DNA from: Datnioides undecimradiatus
Lineage: Eukaryota > Chordata > Actinopteri > Lobotiformes > Datnioididae
Length of the DNA stretch: 64,000 bases
Assembly: GCA_008933995.1 (NCBI GenBank)
Contig: WARS01000981.1
Location: 310,001-374,000 of the forward strand
Direction: 5' to 3'
The translations under genes were made by a program, and so were the position numbers. The notes below the pieces were generated by a model. That model saw only the letters and a list, made by a program, of their open reading frames with translations. It ran no database searches and was not told the DNA's origin. Shown here piece after piece: positions 24,701 to 37,521 of the stretch (its first letter is position 1; each line of letters starts with the position of its first letter).

Positions 24701-27700
24701 ACCGTTTTTCTTTTCATTTCACCTGTTCGGCTGTAAGATGTGCCGTTGCTGGTCAGAGCTCCTGCACGGTTGGTGTATCCCTTTGTGCAGACAGTCATCC
24801 ATGGATCAACCGGCCAGATGGTAATATCTAATGACATCCCAACGGACCTGAAATTCCAGCCTTTTATTGCTTCCATGCCAAGATAATCCTGCGCTATGAA
24901 CAAGGTGCAGCAGTACCTTCAGTATGACCACATCACAGTTCAATGTAGAATAAATACAGTTTGTCTTTGAAGTGCTGCTGCAAAGGTACAGTAACATAGC
25001 ACCGTGCAGCTCAATCAGATGTAAATGTTTTGTTTCCTGGATAGAAACAAAGATGTGTTCCTAAACTCATCTTTGAACTTTCTGGGGTTATTGTTGTGCA
25101 AATGAAAGCTAAAAAAGTCAGGAGCCTTTATGCAGCTATTCAGAATGGCTGCTATCACGGCTGCCAGATGCAGACATCACTGTCATCAGGTCAGGCAGTG
25201 ATACGGCTGAGCATGCCCTCGAAGAATGCTTTTCATTCAATGAGTAATGACTAAGACTGGAGATCTTGTTTTATACATGCATCAGGAATTAGATAACCGT
25301 GCAGCAGAGTACTTAACAAAATGACATTATGCCCACTCAGTGTATTTAAGATTCAATACATAAAGAATAGGCAGCAGTATCCAGTGCTTTATGTTTTCTA
25401 TATATGTGTGGTAAGCTCTTCTTCTGCACATATCAGTTTACTTCATTTTTCTCCTCACATTGTCTTTTAAACTGTTCTGCTTCTCACACCCTATTCACTA
25501 CATTGTAATTGGATTGTCATGTGTGCCTGCAGCACTGTGGAAAATCTCATAACATATGTGCCCGCTACACACTCCAACCTGGAATTGCATATGTTAAAGC
25601 ACAGATGTACACAGTATGGTAATATGGAAAATTGTATAAAAGAAGCACATTTCATCAACAACAAGTTGGATTCAGGTAACTCTGTAGTTAACACTTGATG
25701 AGCCAATTTGCAATCTGAACAGTTGTTTAATAAACCTGGTTTTACACTTACTTATCGTAACACTGTAGCAGGAGCCCACGTCCTTGCTAGCATCTCTGGG
25801 CTTCACTTAGGCACAGTGTTTGCGCTTATCTACTGTAAACAGGTAACTTTAGCATGCAAGCATAAAGGAGTTCAGCATATGTTAATGTGTTGAATACCAC
25901 AGTTTAATATATAAGCATGCTAATAAAAAGTAACATAGCACCAAACCCTTTACAGTTGTAAAACTTCATATTGTGCATTTGATGGTGCCACATTGAACAT
26001 GGGGGGATCACTCAACTTTGTACAATTCAAATGCTGTTTAGACGTTTCCTCCAGAACAGCAGCAATCATCAACGTTGACCTGCTGGCGGTGCTAAAGGAA
26101 AGTCTGTGAGGTTTACCCACTGAGGACCCTGAATGCATGTACAGGATTGTTGATTAAACATTACAGTCTATTGGTAAGAGCTGGTTGCAGCAACATTTAT
26201 CTTTTGGTATTGAAATAAAATAAATACTAGTGTTCCCGAGCTTCCTGCATGAACTCCAAAACTTTGAGACAGCTTCATGGCCAAACAAAGTCTGCCAGCT
26301 GCTGAGGGAGGACTATGCCTTAACAGTGTGTATAGTTGTGGGAGCAGGTAGAGCATGAGACATCTACCCAGCAAGTAACATAACTGCACATGTACCTCTT
26401 ACAGTTCAGTTATTTCCATAGAACAATGATGTCCTGTCCCACAGAGTGTAGACGGATACAACGCAGTTAAATTATGCACCAAACGCATCAGGCTTTCCAG
26501 TGTGATGTGGACGGGAAGAAGTAGAACCATGCAACACACACACATTCGCATGCACGTCCATACACACTACACTGCCTCTTTTGTTTTCATTGTGTTCCTT
26601 GTGTCTTTTGAATAATAGAAGTGCCTAGAGACTTATTGAATTCTCAGATTTACTTCCAGCACTTAGAACAACACTCCCCCTTACTCCATTCACTCAAAAC
26701 TCAAGCTGCTGGCACTAAGCCTACATTGTATTCGCAAAACCTTTTTCTCTAGCTTACTTATCCGAGCTTACTCTTTTACTGCAATCGTTGAGAATCAGAC
26801 GGACAGGGGGAGCAAGAGATGTCGAGCAATGCATTAACCCAGGATTGAATAAAACAACAGAGAGGGTACTTGAGGATCATCTTTTACTTCTTTTCTACAA
26901 ATATGCAATGACAAGCTGCAGTAAAAGTAACTTACAGAAAATGTGGCTGTTCAACATCGAGTGGAATTCTTTTTTTTCTTGTATTTGCTCTAAATAGTAG
27001 ATATTCTGCCTTAGAGAAACTGCTTTAAGGTTTTTTCATGTATATTTAGTTTTATAACAGAAATTACACGTATGTCTGCTGTTTACTCATTGTATGACAT
27101 GCACAAAATTGTATCATCTCCGTCACATTATTTAGATTATTTATGGAAACCTAAACAGATTTCTTTGCTACTGACTTACGGAACAATTAGCTCAGGAGCA
27201 AACTGTGCTAAGATATTAATGAGGGAAATATTATAATTGGTTCATATCTATATTATAGGAATAATATCTAATCACAGGGTCGTATGAAGGATTGCTCTAA
27301 CTCATTAAATGCACAAATCACATGAGTGCTTTCACAGTTTGAAGCACTTATAATTGCACTGTAGCTAGAAAGCAGGATTACCTTTCAGTGGTGTGAAATC
27401 AATGCATTACCTTTCTAATCGCTGCTGCTACCATTAGCCACTTAACACCAGGAAGTACGCTTTCTGCAACTCAGCATGGGTCCTCCTCAGAGAACCTGAT
27501 ACTTTCAGAAAAAGGAAATCCCAAAACACCTACTTAAAAGCGGGTTCTGGTGATGTATGCTGCATTCATGGGTCCATGGTGCATTTTTTCTGCAGATGAT
27601 ATATTATAGTGCAGCAGCTGTGCTAGCACTGTAGCTCTAGTAATCAAAGTGTTGGTTGACCAATCCGATTGGTCCTCATGGAAATAGCTCAACTTCAGAG

Positions 27701-28799
27701 ATCACTAGATAGATTGAAAACTGGAGTTGCAGCATACATTAATTTACCCTACGGGATAAAGCCAATTGCCCTTTGTGATCCAAGACTTTCCTCTCCTGCC
27801 ACCAAGAGTTTGTTTGGTTTTGTGTGAAATCTCCCAACAGTTAATGTCATTACATTTGGATCAGACATTAATGATCACCTTAAAAAATTTTGATTGCCCC
27901 TTATTTGCGCCATCACGGCCACCTCTGTGTTCTGCTGATCAATCAGTGCTAGCGTGCTAAAATAGGAGTTGCAGTAAGACGGGAAACATGCTAAACATTA
28001 CGCCTGTTTGACACCAGCATGCTGTTCAGATCAAAGCAACACTGCGTCACAGAGCTGCTAGTGTGACAATCCATCTTAGTGTCTCAGACGTAAAGGGCAT
28101 GGTCATGGTCACATCAACAAACAGATTTGTTAATTATTTGGCCGTGTGCGAGTACAAGCCATTTGTCTTCCGGCTGCTGAAAGCAACACACAGCCCTTCC
28201 CTGGGACACCAATACAATGACAGCCTGAGGTATTGGAATGTTGATTTTGCTGCTTTTCTAAATGATGCCTCGGAATCCAAAAGTATTGTCAGTGATGTGA
28301 TGTGAGAACAGGACAAGACAAGGTATTTATTTCTGAACGAACTTCCAGCCGTCTGCTTTCTCTCTTAGTGACCTTGAGGTGCACCGGGCTCTGTCAACAC
28401 GATAAACTGTGACTCCGTTGTGTCCTCATTACAGCCAAGCCCACATATATACCACCAGACCGCGCACAAGCAATGCCTTCTGCTGCGCTCTCACCCCAGG
28501 CGAGCCATTTGTTTCTCCTCTCACACTAGCCTACATCTCCACTTGGAAGTTCCCACGGTAACTAATCAAACACGTTGCAATATTGTGATTGGAATCACAG
28601 CTCGGATGTGCAGCTTCTCAAATAGCAGATGGACATGTTGGCCCATTTGCAGGGAGAGGAAGAGAAATCCCCTCAGCTTGCCTGGCTCGAGTAAGAGTCA
28701 ACATTGACTAGCACTGTTAGTATCTGCAGCAAACATTTATGTTTCCATAAGAGCAGAGAGTTTAGCGTCATCCTCAGATCGTGGCGGAGAGAGAACCTT
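21781..28799. other. AT-rich non-coding stretch
   Basis: Apart from the exon-like segment at 24208-24297, nothing here is supported as a gene. Open frames are short and have no recognisable domain. Several AT-rich blocks hold TAATTA/ATTAAT-type homeodomain cores (for example 22770-22870 and 23100-23200), which are common in such DNA by chance. Confidence 0.5.
24208..24297 (+). CDS. Exon-like segment, 30 codons, product not recognised
   Basis: A long pyrimidine tract (TTTTTCTCTCCCCTTCTCG) leads into GTTGCAG, a good acceptor. Exactly 90 bp later comes GTGAGT, a good donor. In phase 0 the segment reads as 30 codons from QTEL to ALC without a stop. A second frame is also open, so frame alone does not prove coding. 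I do not recognise the peptide. It could be an internal or alternative exon of a plus-strand gene, an exon of a non-coding RNA, or a chance arrangement. No partner exon was identified. Confidence 0.3.
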
Positions 28800-28975
28800 C
28801 ATGAGCATGTTTCAATGAGTTTTTCACAGATAATGGCAGGTATAATGCATTCCATGTTCACTGTGTTAGGTAGACGTGTTAGCATGTTTATTTTTCTTCT
28901 CAGCACTACTCACAAGTATAGCCGATGCTGATGGGAATGTCATTTGTTTTACAGGTTCTAAATCATAAACGAAAG
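28800..28975 (+). repeat. Teleost dispersed repeat, GCTAACAT family, right-part fragment
   Basis: GGCAGGTATAATG, CATGTTCAC, GTGTTAGCATGTTTA and GCTGATGGGAATGTCATTTG occur in the order I recall for a very common percomorph interspersed repeat. It is a second, more diverged copy of the family at 31200-31560, covering mainly its middle and right part. It is presumed a non-autonomous DNA-transposon derivative. The family assignment rests on memory of that repeat and was not checked against a library. Confidence 0.55.
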
Positions 28976-31199
28976 GGCTGAAAAAACACAAAAACTGATC
29001 CGCAGAGCTAGAGAAACATCAGGAGATCACCAGAAATGATTTCTATTACTGTTCTGAGGGGATCATGACTGAAGCCAATTCAAACTTGAAATCTTGTAAT
29101 TGAGAACTGGTTTCAGAGGAGGCAGACACACTTAGAGAGGGTGGATTCTTGTTTTTCTGCCAGTAATCTATGGCAGGAATGTTATGGAGCATCTGGTCAG
29201 ACATGTGTAGAGAAGGTGAGGTTCAGTCCATGCCAGTAAATCTCAACTCACTTTCATGTGAAATACTTTTGGCACAGAGAAAACATTCTTGTCTTACACA
29301 TGTCTGATAAGTTACCGTACCCCAAATTCATATCAAAGAATCAAGAGTGTCCAAAGTATCATTAGTCTTTTGAGTGATTGTAGCAGGACTTTGACTCCAG
29401 TGACAAGAGTTTCCATCCAGACTGTCTGTTGTTTAGGCCAAAACCCAGTTTGGTTAATGGTTTGGGAACAATTGTTGTTTTGTGTCTCAAGTCACTGTGG
29501 ACCATGTTTGAAGACCATGATCTCTAACATACCTTAACCAAGTGACCAGTGCCCAAGCAACACCAGAACAAAATGACTTTTTTAAAAGTGGATTGTTTGG
29601 AGCAAATGATTTGTTCAATAACATGTCAGATTGTGTCAGATGTTAAGAGAGAAAACTAGAAGAATTTTTATTTTTAACATTTCCAGCAAACATGATTATA
29701 TCTGAAAGTACACAAGAGATCAGTTTCACATGAGATGCTTTCACATTCTTATTAAACCAGGATATAGACATGTAATAATAACATTAACAATGGCTCCATT
29801 CCATTAAGCCCCAGCAAGAGATTGCCAGTGAGTGAGCATGCTCAGTATCAGAGCCGTGGAACTGGCTCACCTCAATGGAATGAAGTCATCATTAATGTTA
29901 TTTATTCCATCTGGGCTTTTACTGCTTTCGCAAGTCAGAGTAACTGTGGTGGAAAGGGTCTGTATGCGCTGGCACCAGTTTTCACAGATTCTCATGTATA
30001 GCACCTGCTTCATTAGGAGCAATTATGAACCGGCATATTTTATAGAAGCCTCTGTCAAAACATCCCACTCTGAAACATGCATGCAAAAATATATATATAA
30101 AACATAATGTTTTTCTATATACGGCCAAAATTGCACGGACGAGCAAAGCCTAGAAGGAGGCCAAGACAGAAAACACATGCCTCTAAAGTTTTGCTCTTAT
30201 TGATTGTCCCTGCTGCGAAGCCATTGCAATGCTAATAAAAGGGCAGACAGCAGCGCCGGCTGTCAAAGCCCTGTGGACTTTGCTGATCCAGCTCCTCATG
30301 CTGCCAGATAGCTCCCTGATTGATAAAGATTCAGCAGCTGAGTGATTCAGTCGTATGTTAACTCAGGCTGACATGCTTTCTCACATGATGCAGCCCGACT
30401 CCATCTCTCCTGCCCTCAGAGGTATAGCGTATGATGTGTGTACTCCGCGGCCCTACGCTAAATGTGCCAGTCAACGAAGCTACATGGTCTGATTCGTTTT
30501 GTAAGTGTTTGGCTTACTGCTCTGACTCTGAAGGCGTACCATCATTTTTGCACCACACATTAATTCTTCAGGACTTTTTGCACTCAGCAAGCATATTTTT
30601 TATGAAAAATGAAACCTTTTCTCTCAGTCCCGGCCTGAGGGAGCGAAGTTGTCAGTTATCCAGCCGTGTGTCTGCCAGGTCTCAATTTCATTTAATTTAT
30701 TGCTTCTCTCGTGGTTTTCTGGGGCTTGTGTTGCGCGTTGTATTGAAAAATTTATAGTTGTACATATCATAATGTGTCGCTTTCTCTTACTTTTCTTGTG
30801 TCATGATGTTTTGAAGTAATTTGAGTGGGGGGGGGGCACAGACAGGTGATAATGCAACAAAGGGAAGCCACTTGAGTGGTTTCGGCTCACAAGACTGCAG
30901 AAGGTGAGAAACAAGTGAAAACACTTAACTGGGTGGATAAATAAGCTTCATGGGCCAGGTTCCCTTTGTGGAGCTTGTGTACTAGAATTGCAAGGTGTAA
31001 TTGTAAGTACCCAGAGAACTGACTGTAGCAACTGTTTGACAAAGTCTAATTTTAAAACAATTCATTGTAAAACAGGTGAAATAAAAACTTTCCAGACTCA
31101 TGTTTTGCTCATTTTTCACAGTGCAACTCTTTGTTTACGCCACTGAATGCATCAGCTGTGTTCAGTACCTCCTGATGGGTGACAGATTAGATAAACTCT
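28976..31199. other. AT-rich non-coding stretch
   Basis: No gene supported. A (G)9 run lies near 30828. The block at 30130-30350 has several AATAAAAG/ATTGAT-type motifs and balanced composition, and might be a conserved non-coding element, but this is unproven. Confidence 0.5.
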
Positions 31200-31560
31200 C
31201 TGGCCAAGATGGCTGAGCTTTGTGAGGCTATACTTATGCACAGTGGCGCTTTGAGCTAAATGCTAACATCAGCGTGCTGACATCAGCATGCTAACAACGG
31301 CGTGCTAACATGCTCACAAAGACTGCCCTGATGTGCAAATGTTTAGCAAGTGGTGTTCTATGATGCGCTACAGCACCTTAGCTTAGCTTGTTAGCATGCT
31401 AACATTTACCAAACAGCACTAAACTCAAAGTAACAATGTCATTCTCATGATCTATTGATAATCAGTTGTAGCCATAGCCCCCATAAAAGATGCAAATGCT
31501 TGCTCTTAAAGTATTGGACAAAGCAAATATGACTGATGATGGTGCGATATGAAAAGTTCA
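31200..31560 (+). repeat. Teleost dispersed repeat, GCTAACAT family
   Basis: GAGCTAAATGCTAACATCAG is followed by repeated GTGCTGACATCAGCATGCTAAC-type units, then TTAGCATGCTAACATTTACC, AAGTATTGGACAAAG, CTGATGATGG and GAAAAGTTCATG. This order matches a high-copy repeat I know from percomorph fish. The internal short inverted units (GCTAAC / GTTAGC) could fold into hairpins, as in a MITE. No coding capacity. The end points are approximate. Confidence 0.65.
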
Positions 31561-33420
31561 TGCAAGTCAGTGCGAATAACTGCACACGAATACCAACACT
31601 TTGCTGTAAAATCTCCCCTGTAGGTGCTCGCTTGGGTTAACGCGGTGACTGTAAAGGTCACACCATGTTCATACTTTCACAGAACCATCTGCATTCATAT
31701 TTCTCCTCTCATTTATTATTGTTAAATCCTTTAATATAGCTCTCTGTACTTTTTCTATTTTGGGGGGGATTTGCGTTGAGTAAACACCACATCGCTGCTT
31801 TGATTTACGTACTGGGCTACCTGCTGTCATACAGCCTACTTCATGACATATATACTACGCCTACAGAGAGCTTTGAATTCTTATATAACCCTGCAGTCAC
31901 CTGCTTGGTTTTGTTTTTTTAAATTCAGCTCATTTTGCCTTAAAAATAGAACATAGGAAACCACTGACAACAGAACCCTTCTCTGAAATAGTTGCTGATA
32001 TTGACCCTGATTACAAAAACAATGGTTTTAACTTCAGAAATGAGTACCAAGCATGAATTATATGATAATAATATGAAAATGTGAAATAATACATTTCCCC
32101 CCACGCTTGATGCAGGAGGTATTTCTGTGTGCAGTCTTTTCCCCTCTGGCCCCAGGTGCCTGATCTGGGTCAGTGCATCAGTGTGCGCAGCTCAGCTTGT
32201 CCGTCTACACAGCCAAGACATTTGTTTGACCAGCAAACTAGACATGGATGCAGGGACGGAACTGAACAACTCTGCGCTGCAAGGTCACGTCTCCACTGAA
32301 AGGTATAATTCCTATAATCAATCAAATTAATCCGCCGGTGCACCCACTGGACTGCCGTTTTACAGATTCGTCATGTTGTCTCGGCGTATGACAGAGATGA
32401 AGACAGAGGAAAAGAGAAGCCTAATGCAATAAAAGCACTGGATCTGTCCCGTCGGTGGTTTTGCTCATTACATTGCAGTGGTTGGCCAATTTGAGAATGA
32501 TGGAGGCTTTTGCTATTTTGAGGTCCTTATCAGAGTCACGGAGGGCGAAGCACTCCCAGCACTCAGGCGGACCTCCAGCCTCCATGAGGGGCCGTGGGAG
32601 GCGGGCGGTGTGCAATCAGAGGGGACCACGTGAGCGAAGATTGGTGAAGGATGGGGACAAGGGTATCTAGGCAGTGTATTTATATCCCTCATGTCTCACG
32701 TCTTACAAAGTGATAGACAGGCAAACTGAAAGCTTCTGTCACACAAAATTCTCCATGGCAGCGTCTTGCCCCGTGCCCCCTTCCCCCAAAGTAAAAAACA
32801 GAAAAATAATCTGCAGCATGGAGGGGACTCGTGGATTTCCATGGGTTAATAATAGTTTTTCTCCAGTCTTAGTAATTCCCACTCAGGCCCGTAAATGTCA
32901 GGCTTGGGGGAATCAAAAGCTTGGGCCAGAAAAATAAATAGAAAGTATCAAATAAATTGAGATCAAAGAAATAGGACAGTTTTTCTCAGGGGGACGCAAT
33001 GTCTGAAGTAATCATTTCTCCTGCTTAGCAAATCTGTCATGGAAACATCAAGTATGATGCTGCCATGCTGTTATCATACAGTAGCTTAACTACTGTATTT
33101 AGCACTATTTATACTCCTATCACCCCCCCAAAGGCAAAACCTTGATCCTTGAGGGGGAAAAAACAAGTCAGGGCTAAAATTAGATCTGCAAACTGAGTGT
33201 GAAGCGGTAGACCTTAAGACAACAGCCATGCCTGTATTGTGTAAAGGTTATTTTCATGCTGGATTGAAACGACGCCCACAAGCCAATGCACACCAGGGGT
33301 TCTTAGGAATTGGAATATTTAATGCAACACAAACATACCGGGTTTTTTTTCTAATTTATCATCAAGGAGTGATCCGGGATAATCATCGGTGAATATTTAT
33401 AGGCCTATAAAAGATTCAAT
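31561..33420. other. Non-coding stretch with a weak exon-like segment
   Basis: No gene is firmly supported. An acceptor-like CCCCTCTGGCCCCAG (to 32154) and a donor-like AAAG/GTATAA near 32301 bound about 150 bp, but its open frame encodes nothing recognisable. A GC-richer block at 32440-32660 is open in two opposite frames. Both may be regulatory or non-coding RNA sequence. Confidence 0.4.
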
Positions 33421-33960
33421 AACACACCACATCTGCGCGTGTGTGACTTGTTTACATGGCAAACAAATGGAAGCACCGCCTTCATGGGAGTGGAGGCTTT
33501 CCCACATTTGTTTACCTGTCAACATAAACCGACAAATGAATAAATAGCAGCCGGTGAAAAATGTGCACCCCGGATCGCTGGAACATCCAGGGTGCGCTGC
33601 GAGATAAAAGGTGAGATCAATAAATCACGGCGTCGCCGTGTTTACATGCGCAATACTGGAGAAGTGCCGCTCGGTTCAGCGCGCACACAGGCAGAGTCAC
33701 GCATTCGCACGCGCTCACTCAAATAAACAAGCGGATAGAGAGTAGGTCTCCGGCGTCAGTAAAGAGGTGCCAGATGGCACAGTGGGAGGTGGTCAGCGAG
33801 GATGGAGCGGGTTGAAGCCCCCTCGGTGAGCTTACGTGAGATCATCCATGCGCACATGCATTTACCCCCTTCGCACAAGACGAGTCATTACCGCGGAGGA
33901 GGAAGGAGAAGAAGAAGAAGGAGCGTGTTAGAGAGAGAAGCAGCTGCCTGCTCAGGAAAT
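33421..33960. promoter_or_regulatory. CpG-rich block with a forkhead-motif cluster
   Basis: Perfect TGTTTAC motifs lie at 33449-33455, 33509-33515 and 33639-33645, with GCAAACA at 33459-33465: four forkhead-type sites in about 200 bp. CpG-rich sequence follows (33590-33960: GGCGTCGCCGTG, AGCGCGCACAC, TACCGCGGAGGAGG). An ATG at 33802 is followed after eight codons by GTGAGC, so it could be a tiny plus-strand first coding exon ending at 33825, but this is weak. The whole looks like a promoter or enhancer of an unidentified gene. Confidence 0.4.
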
Positions 33961-34197
33961 GCCGGGTGTTTAAACCTTAAAGTCTTTAATCAGGTTTTAT
34001 TTTCTGAGACCTTCACACAAGAATGTACTTTGTTCATGCGAGGCGGCGTGTCATCCAGCAGCAAGCCAGGACAGGAAGTAAAGATTCTGTAGATTACTCT
34101 GACTTTAAAATACTTGTTCATCAAACATTCTCATAGAGCTCTTAACTCTTTATCACCCTGCACACACTTCCCCCCCCTCACCGTACCTACAAAACAC

Positions 34198-34222
34198 CAT
34201 AGCAACCCATTACCATGGTAAC
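34198..34222. promoter_or_regulatory. RFX-type X-box motif
   Basis: ATTACCATGGTAAC (34209-34222) contains the perfect palindrome TTACCATGGTAA and fits the inverted-repeat X-box bound by RFX factors. A further half-site-like CCATAGCAAC lies just upstream (about 34197-34206). It sits close to the forkhead cluster and CpG-rich block. Confidence 0.4.
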
Positions 34223-36718
34223 CTGTAATGTCACTGAATTGGGCTTGTGTAAACGTGTATGTACTGATAGAGGGTAATGCATTTTTTACTTGCCAGAGAA
34301 TGCACTCGCACGAGCAAGCTGTGAGCGTTCACAACACACCCAGCCTGCATTAATCAAACGTGTGTTTCAAGCAAAGTGCTGCGATTACTTTCATCTCACA
34401 CTGAAATACAGCAAACAGAGAGAGCCATGCCTCCGTGAGACACAGCAACCGAGTCAGGCATCAGGTAATGATGCAAGGTCCACAGACTCCAAGCTTCCAC
34501 ATTACGGTGATAACCAGTGAGAAAATGGAAACTTGGGCCTGGCTCCTGGATAAATGGATTTCTCTGACAGAAACCAGAGGTGGAGAGAGTCCCAAAATAA
34601 CCTGCACAAAGTTAAAGTGCTCTGCCGGAGTTTCACTCACTCACTTTCCTCAACTGCCTTCTCCACAAGGCTACTTACATACAATTAAAAAGGTCTTTCA
34701 GAATAAAAAGGGTTAAGTTTAGAGTCAAAACATTATACTTTATATAACACAAACCATAAAGTAGGGCAGTTTAATTCAGTGTTGAATCAATCTATGTGCT
34801 TTTAAGCAATGATTATCTGTATATATCATTTTCCCCCTTCTGTTTGCATCCAGTTGGCAAACAGGGTGTCAGTGAAGCCAGCCAGCCTCACACTGACACT
34901 CAATTCAGTTCAGTTGTGGTCTCTACATAAAGTAAAAACGCGTTGAATCCGGCAGCTGCATATTAACAAATCAGCTGTCAGCATAATCAGAAAAAACAGT
35001 TATGTTTCCCACCACAACAGAATTGAGAAAACAAACTAGTATCATAAAACGAAAGATAAAGTTTTATCCGAGTCAAGGTTGTCATGTTAGCTTTGTCTGA
35101 GCCTTGCAATGCGTTTTCATGTGGAAGGAAGCTTGGACTGTCTTCATGGCAGGTCCTGTATAGAGACCAATGATTATAGTAACTCCTTTCAGTGTATATA
35201 TGGCATGGGAGTATTGTTTAAATTCAAAATTAGCAAATACATTGAAAAGCTTTCTTTGATTCGTCTTTCTGTCCTTCATATCCAGTTAGTTAGTAATGCA
35301 TTAAAGTATGAAGTAACCAGACTCGGCTAGGCTAACACACACCACCTCCAGGGAGGTGTTAACTCATGCTGTAACGGACTGGGTAACACAGTGTGTTTTC
35401 ACTGATACAGGTTGTTTCAGCGACCACAGGCTTGTTTAAAACAGCAATTTCAAAATCATCTGTCCTGTGATGTATGTCGCCATCTCAGTCCAGCTCCAGC
35501 GTGTATTATCTCTACAGATTAGTCCAAAAATCATGCCGCTGCCGCTGCGATCTGGGAAACGCTGAGCTTCTCCGAGGGCCTGCCTGAATGGCATTCAGCC
35601 TTTTGTGTTGGATAAATTACGTTGGTCTTTGGGTTTCATCACAGAAGGGCTGCACATTTGTTCTCAGTGAAAATGAAAGTCAGATATCTGCTATCCCTCC
35701 TCCTTCTGGACATCACTCTCAAGACTGAAGACCCTTCAGTGCTCAAGGCGGGGCTGTAAATCTCACTAAAGCTGTCCGTGTTACACTTTTTCACTGTGAA
35801 ACTATTTCAGGCCCTTTATGTTTAAGAGAAATGGCTAAAAGCACCACCTGTGGGATGTGGAAAACTATCTGCTTCCTAGTGACCTTTACTGCGAGCCCTG
35901 CTCAGGCCAGATGGTCAGAAAAGAAGCCAATAGGAGTAATGAAGACAAACAGTAGGAGAGGACAGACTCTGCAACCTCAAATCAAAACTCCTCTGATCTC
36001 ATTCCCTCCATTTCTTCCTCATAACAAGGACTTCAAGCCATTAAATCATTTCCTTTTAGCTGTTAATGAATCTCTTTCACATCTACCATCATTTGCATGT
36101 CAGTGAAAAACGTGGAACAGTAAGAGCACCGGTCCACTGAATACAAGGGACAAGCTGGCGAGCGGAACAAAGTTATCTCTTGCGATTAATACTCTCCCTT
36201 TTGTTTTGGGGCTCTCATTTCCTTACAAAAGCGTCCTCAAACACTTTCAAATTTGGGTCATTTGCCAGCAGTTTCGCTGCTAAGTTAATGGATATTAATG
36301 AGCCATAATCCATTTGATGTGACATGCTGCTCATATCCCCCCACTGCTCGGTTGGAGGAATCATTCTTCCTCGGCCACAGCGAAGAGAAAACTCACTCCT
36401 GTTAATATGATTCAGGCTTTTTCATGCCTGGTGTTGTGGCACATCCCAGCTGCAGGATGCTCACTGCTGCTGGGATGTAAGCGTCTGGACAGAGGCGTCG
36501 TCGTGGGTCTCGGACCCGGGGATGCAAGGTCACTGATCCTGACAGATAAAAGAGTCTGAGGTACGGGAGCTGCTGTAATTTTTTTTTTTTTACCAACAGT
36601 GAGGATGAAGCCACTGTAGCATGACAGATCTCATGAATTAAACAGCAGCCTGCTCTTATTAACCGTAGTGAACCACAGGAGTTGCCGTCCTGCAGTCAGC
36701 TGTGATCTGCTCCATGCC

Positions 36719-36739
36719 ATCTCTCTCTCTCTCTCTCTT
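36719..36739. repeat. (CT)n microsatellite
   Basis: About ten CT units in a row. Confidence 0.9.
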
Positions 36740-37474
36740 TTTATTTAGCCATGTAAACGACTGTTTGACCACACATTGGGGGAAAGAAAGCTTCTCGCAG
36801 CAGGACGGCATGAACAAGAAACCTGGGAGGGGCGGGGGGGTATCTCCACCAGGAGTGCAGTGCAGACAAAAACGCAGGCCAGATGCATCTCAATTCCAAT
36901 TAGGTAATGGGAGCTGACAGCAGGCATGAGCGAGCCACACGTGGACTCAGAGCCAGAGCGGAGTGCAGGGATGGCTGGATCTTTACAGGCTGCATTTCAG
37001 AGGCTCCTTGACCCAGGGTCTCTGGGAGATGAAGGCAGGTGGTTACACTACAATCAAAAATTAATAGCGGCGAATGGAGTTGAGAGGGGTGAGAGATATG
37101 TGAGCGGGAGGGGAGGGAAGAGATGGAAAAGGCTCTGAGAGGCAGGGAGAAATGATAGGGATATGAATGAGGGTTTGCAGCCAACAGTGTGTGTGAATGA
37201 GAGTGTCGCGTCTGTGGCGGCAGAGGGAAATCGATTGTTGGCGGGCGGATGGCAAGGCGGGGAGGTTTTTTCCATCCTTTATTCAACAAAGTTTAACCAA
37301 AGAAGGGCAAACGAGAACAAAGTTCTGCTGAGGTCTGGCTGCAATAAATGTGGCTGCAGTCCAGCCCTGATTCATAAAGGTGTCAAAACAACAGCAGCTG
37401 TAAACAGGCTGCTGCACGCTTCATATTTAGTGTGATAGATAAAATGTCAGTCATCCTGCACAACCAGTGCACAT

Positions 37475-37521
37475 TCTCTCTCTCTCTCTCGCTCTCTCTC
37501 TCTTACACACACACACACACG
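37475..37521. repeat. Compound (CT)n-(CA)n microsatellite
   Basis: A CT run with one CG interruption passes directly into a CA run of about eight units. Confidence 0.95.

Noticed and set aside
31619..31645. GTGCTCGCTTGGGT resembling the start of U6 snRNA
   Set aside because: Similarity ends after about 10 bases; no AGCATGGCCCC-type internal box follows.
36900..37289. 129-codon minus-strand frame, Ser/Pro/His-rich
   Set aside because: Arises from a purine-rich plus strand read in reverse; three overlapping minus frames are open at once and none is recognisable.
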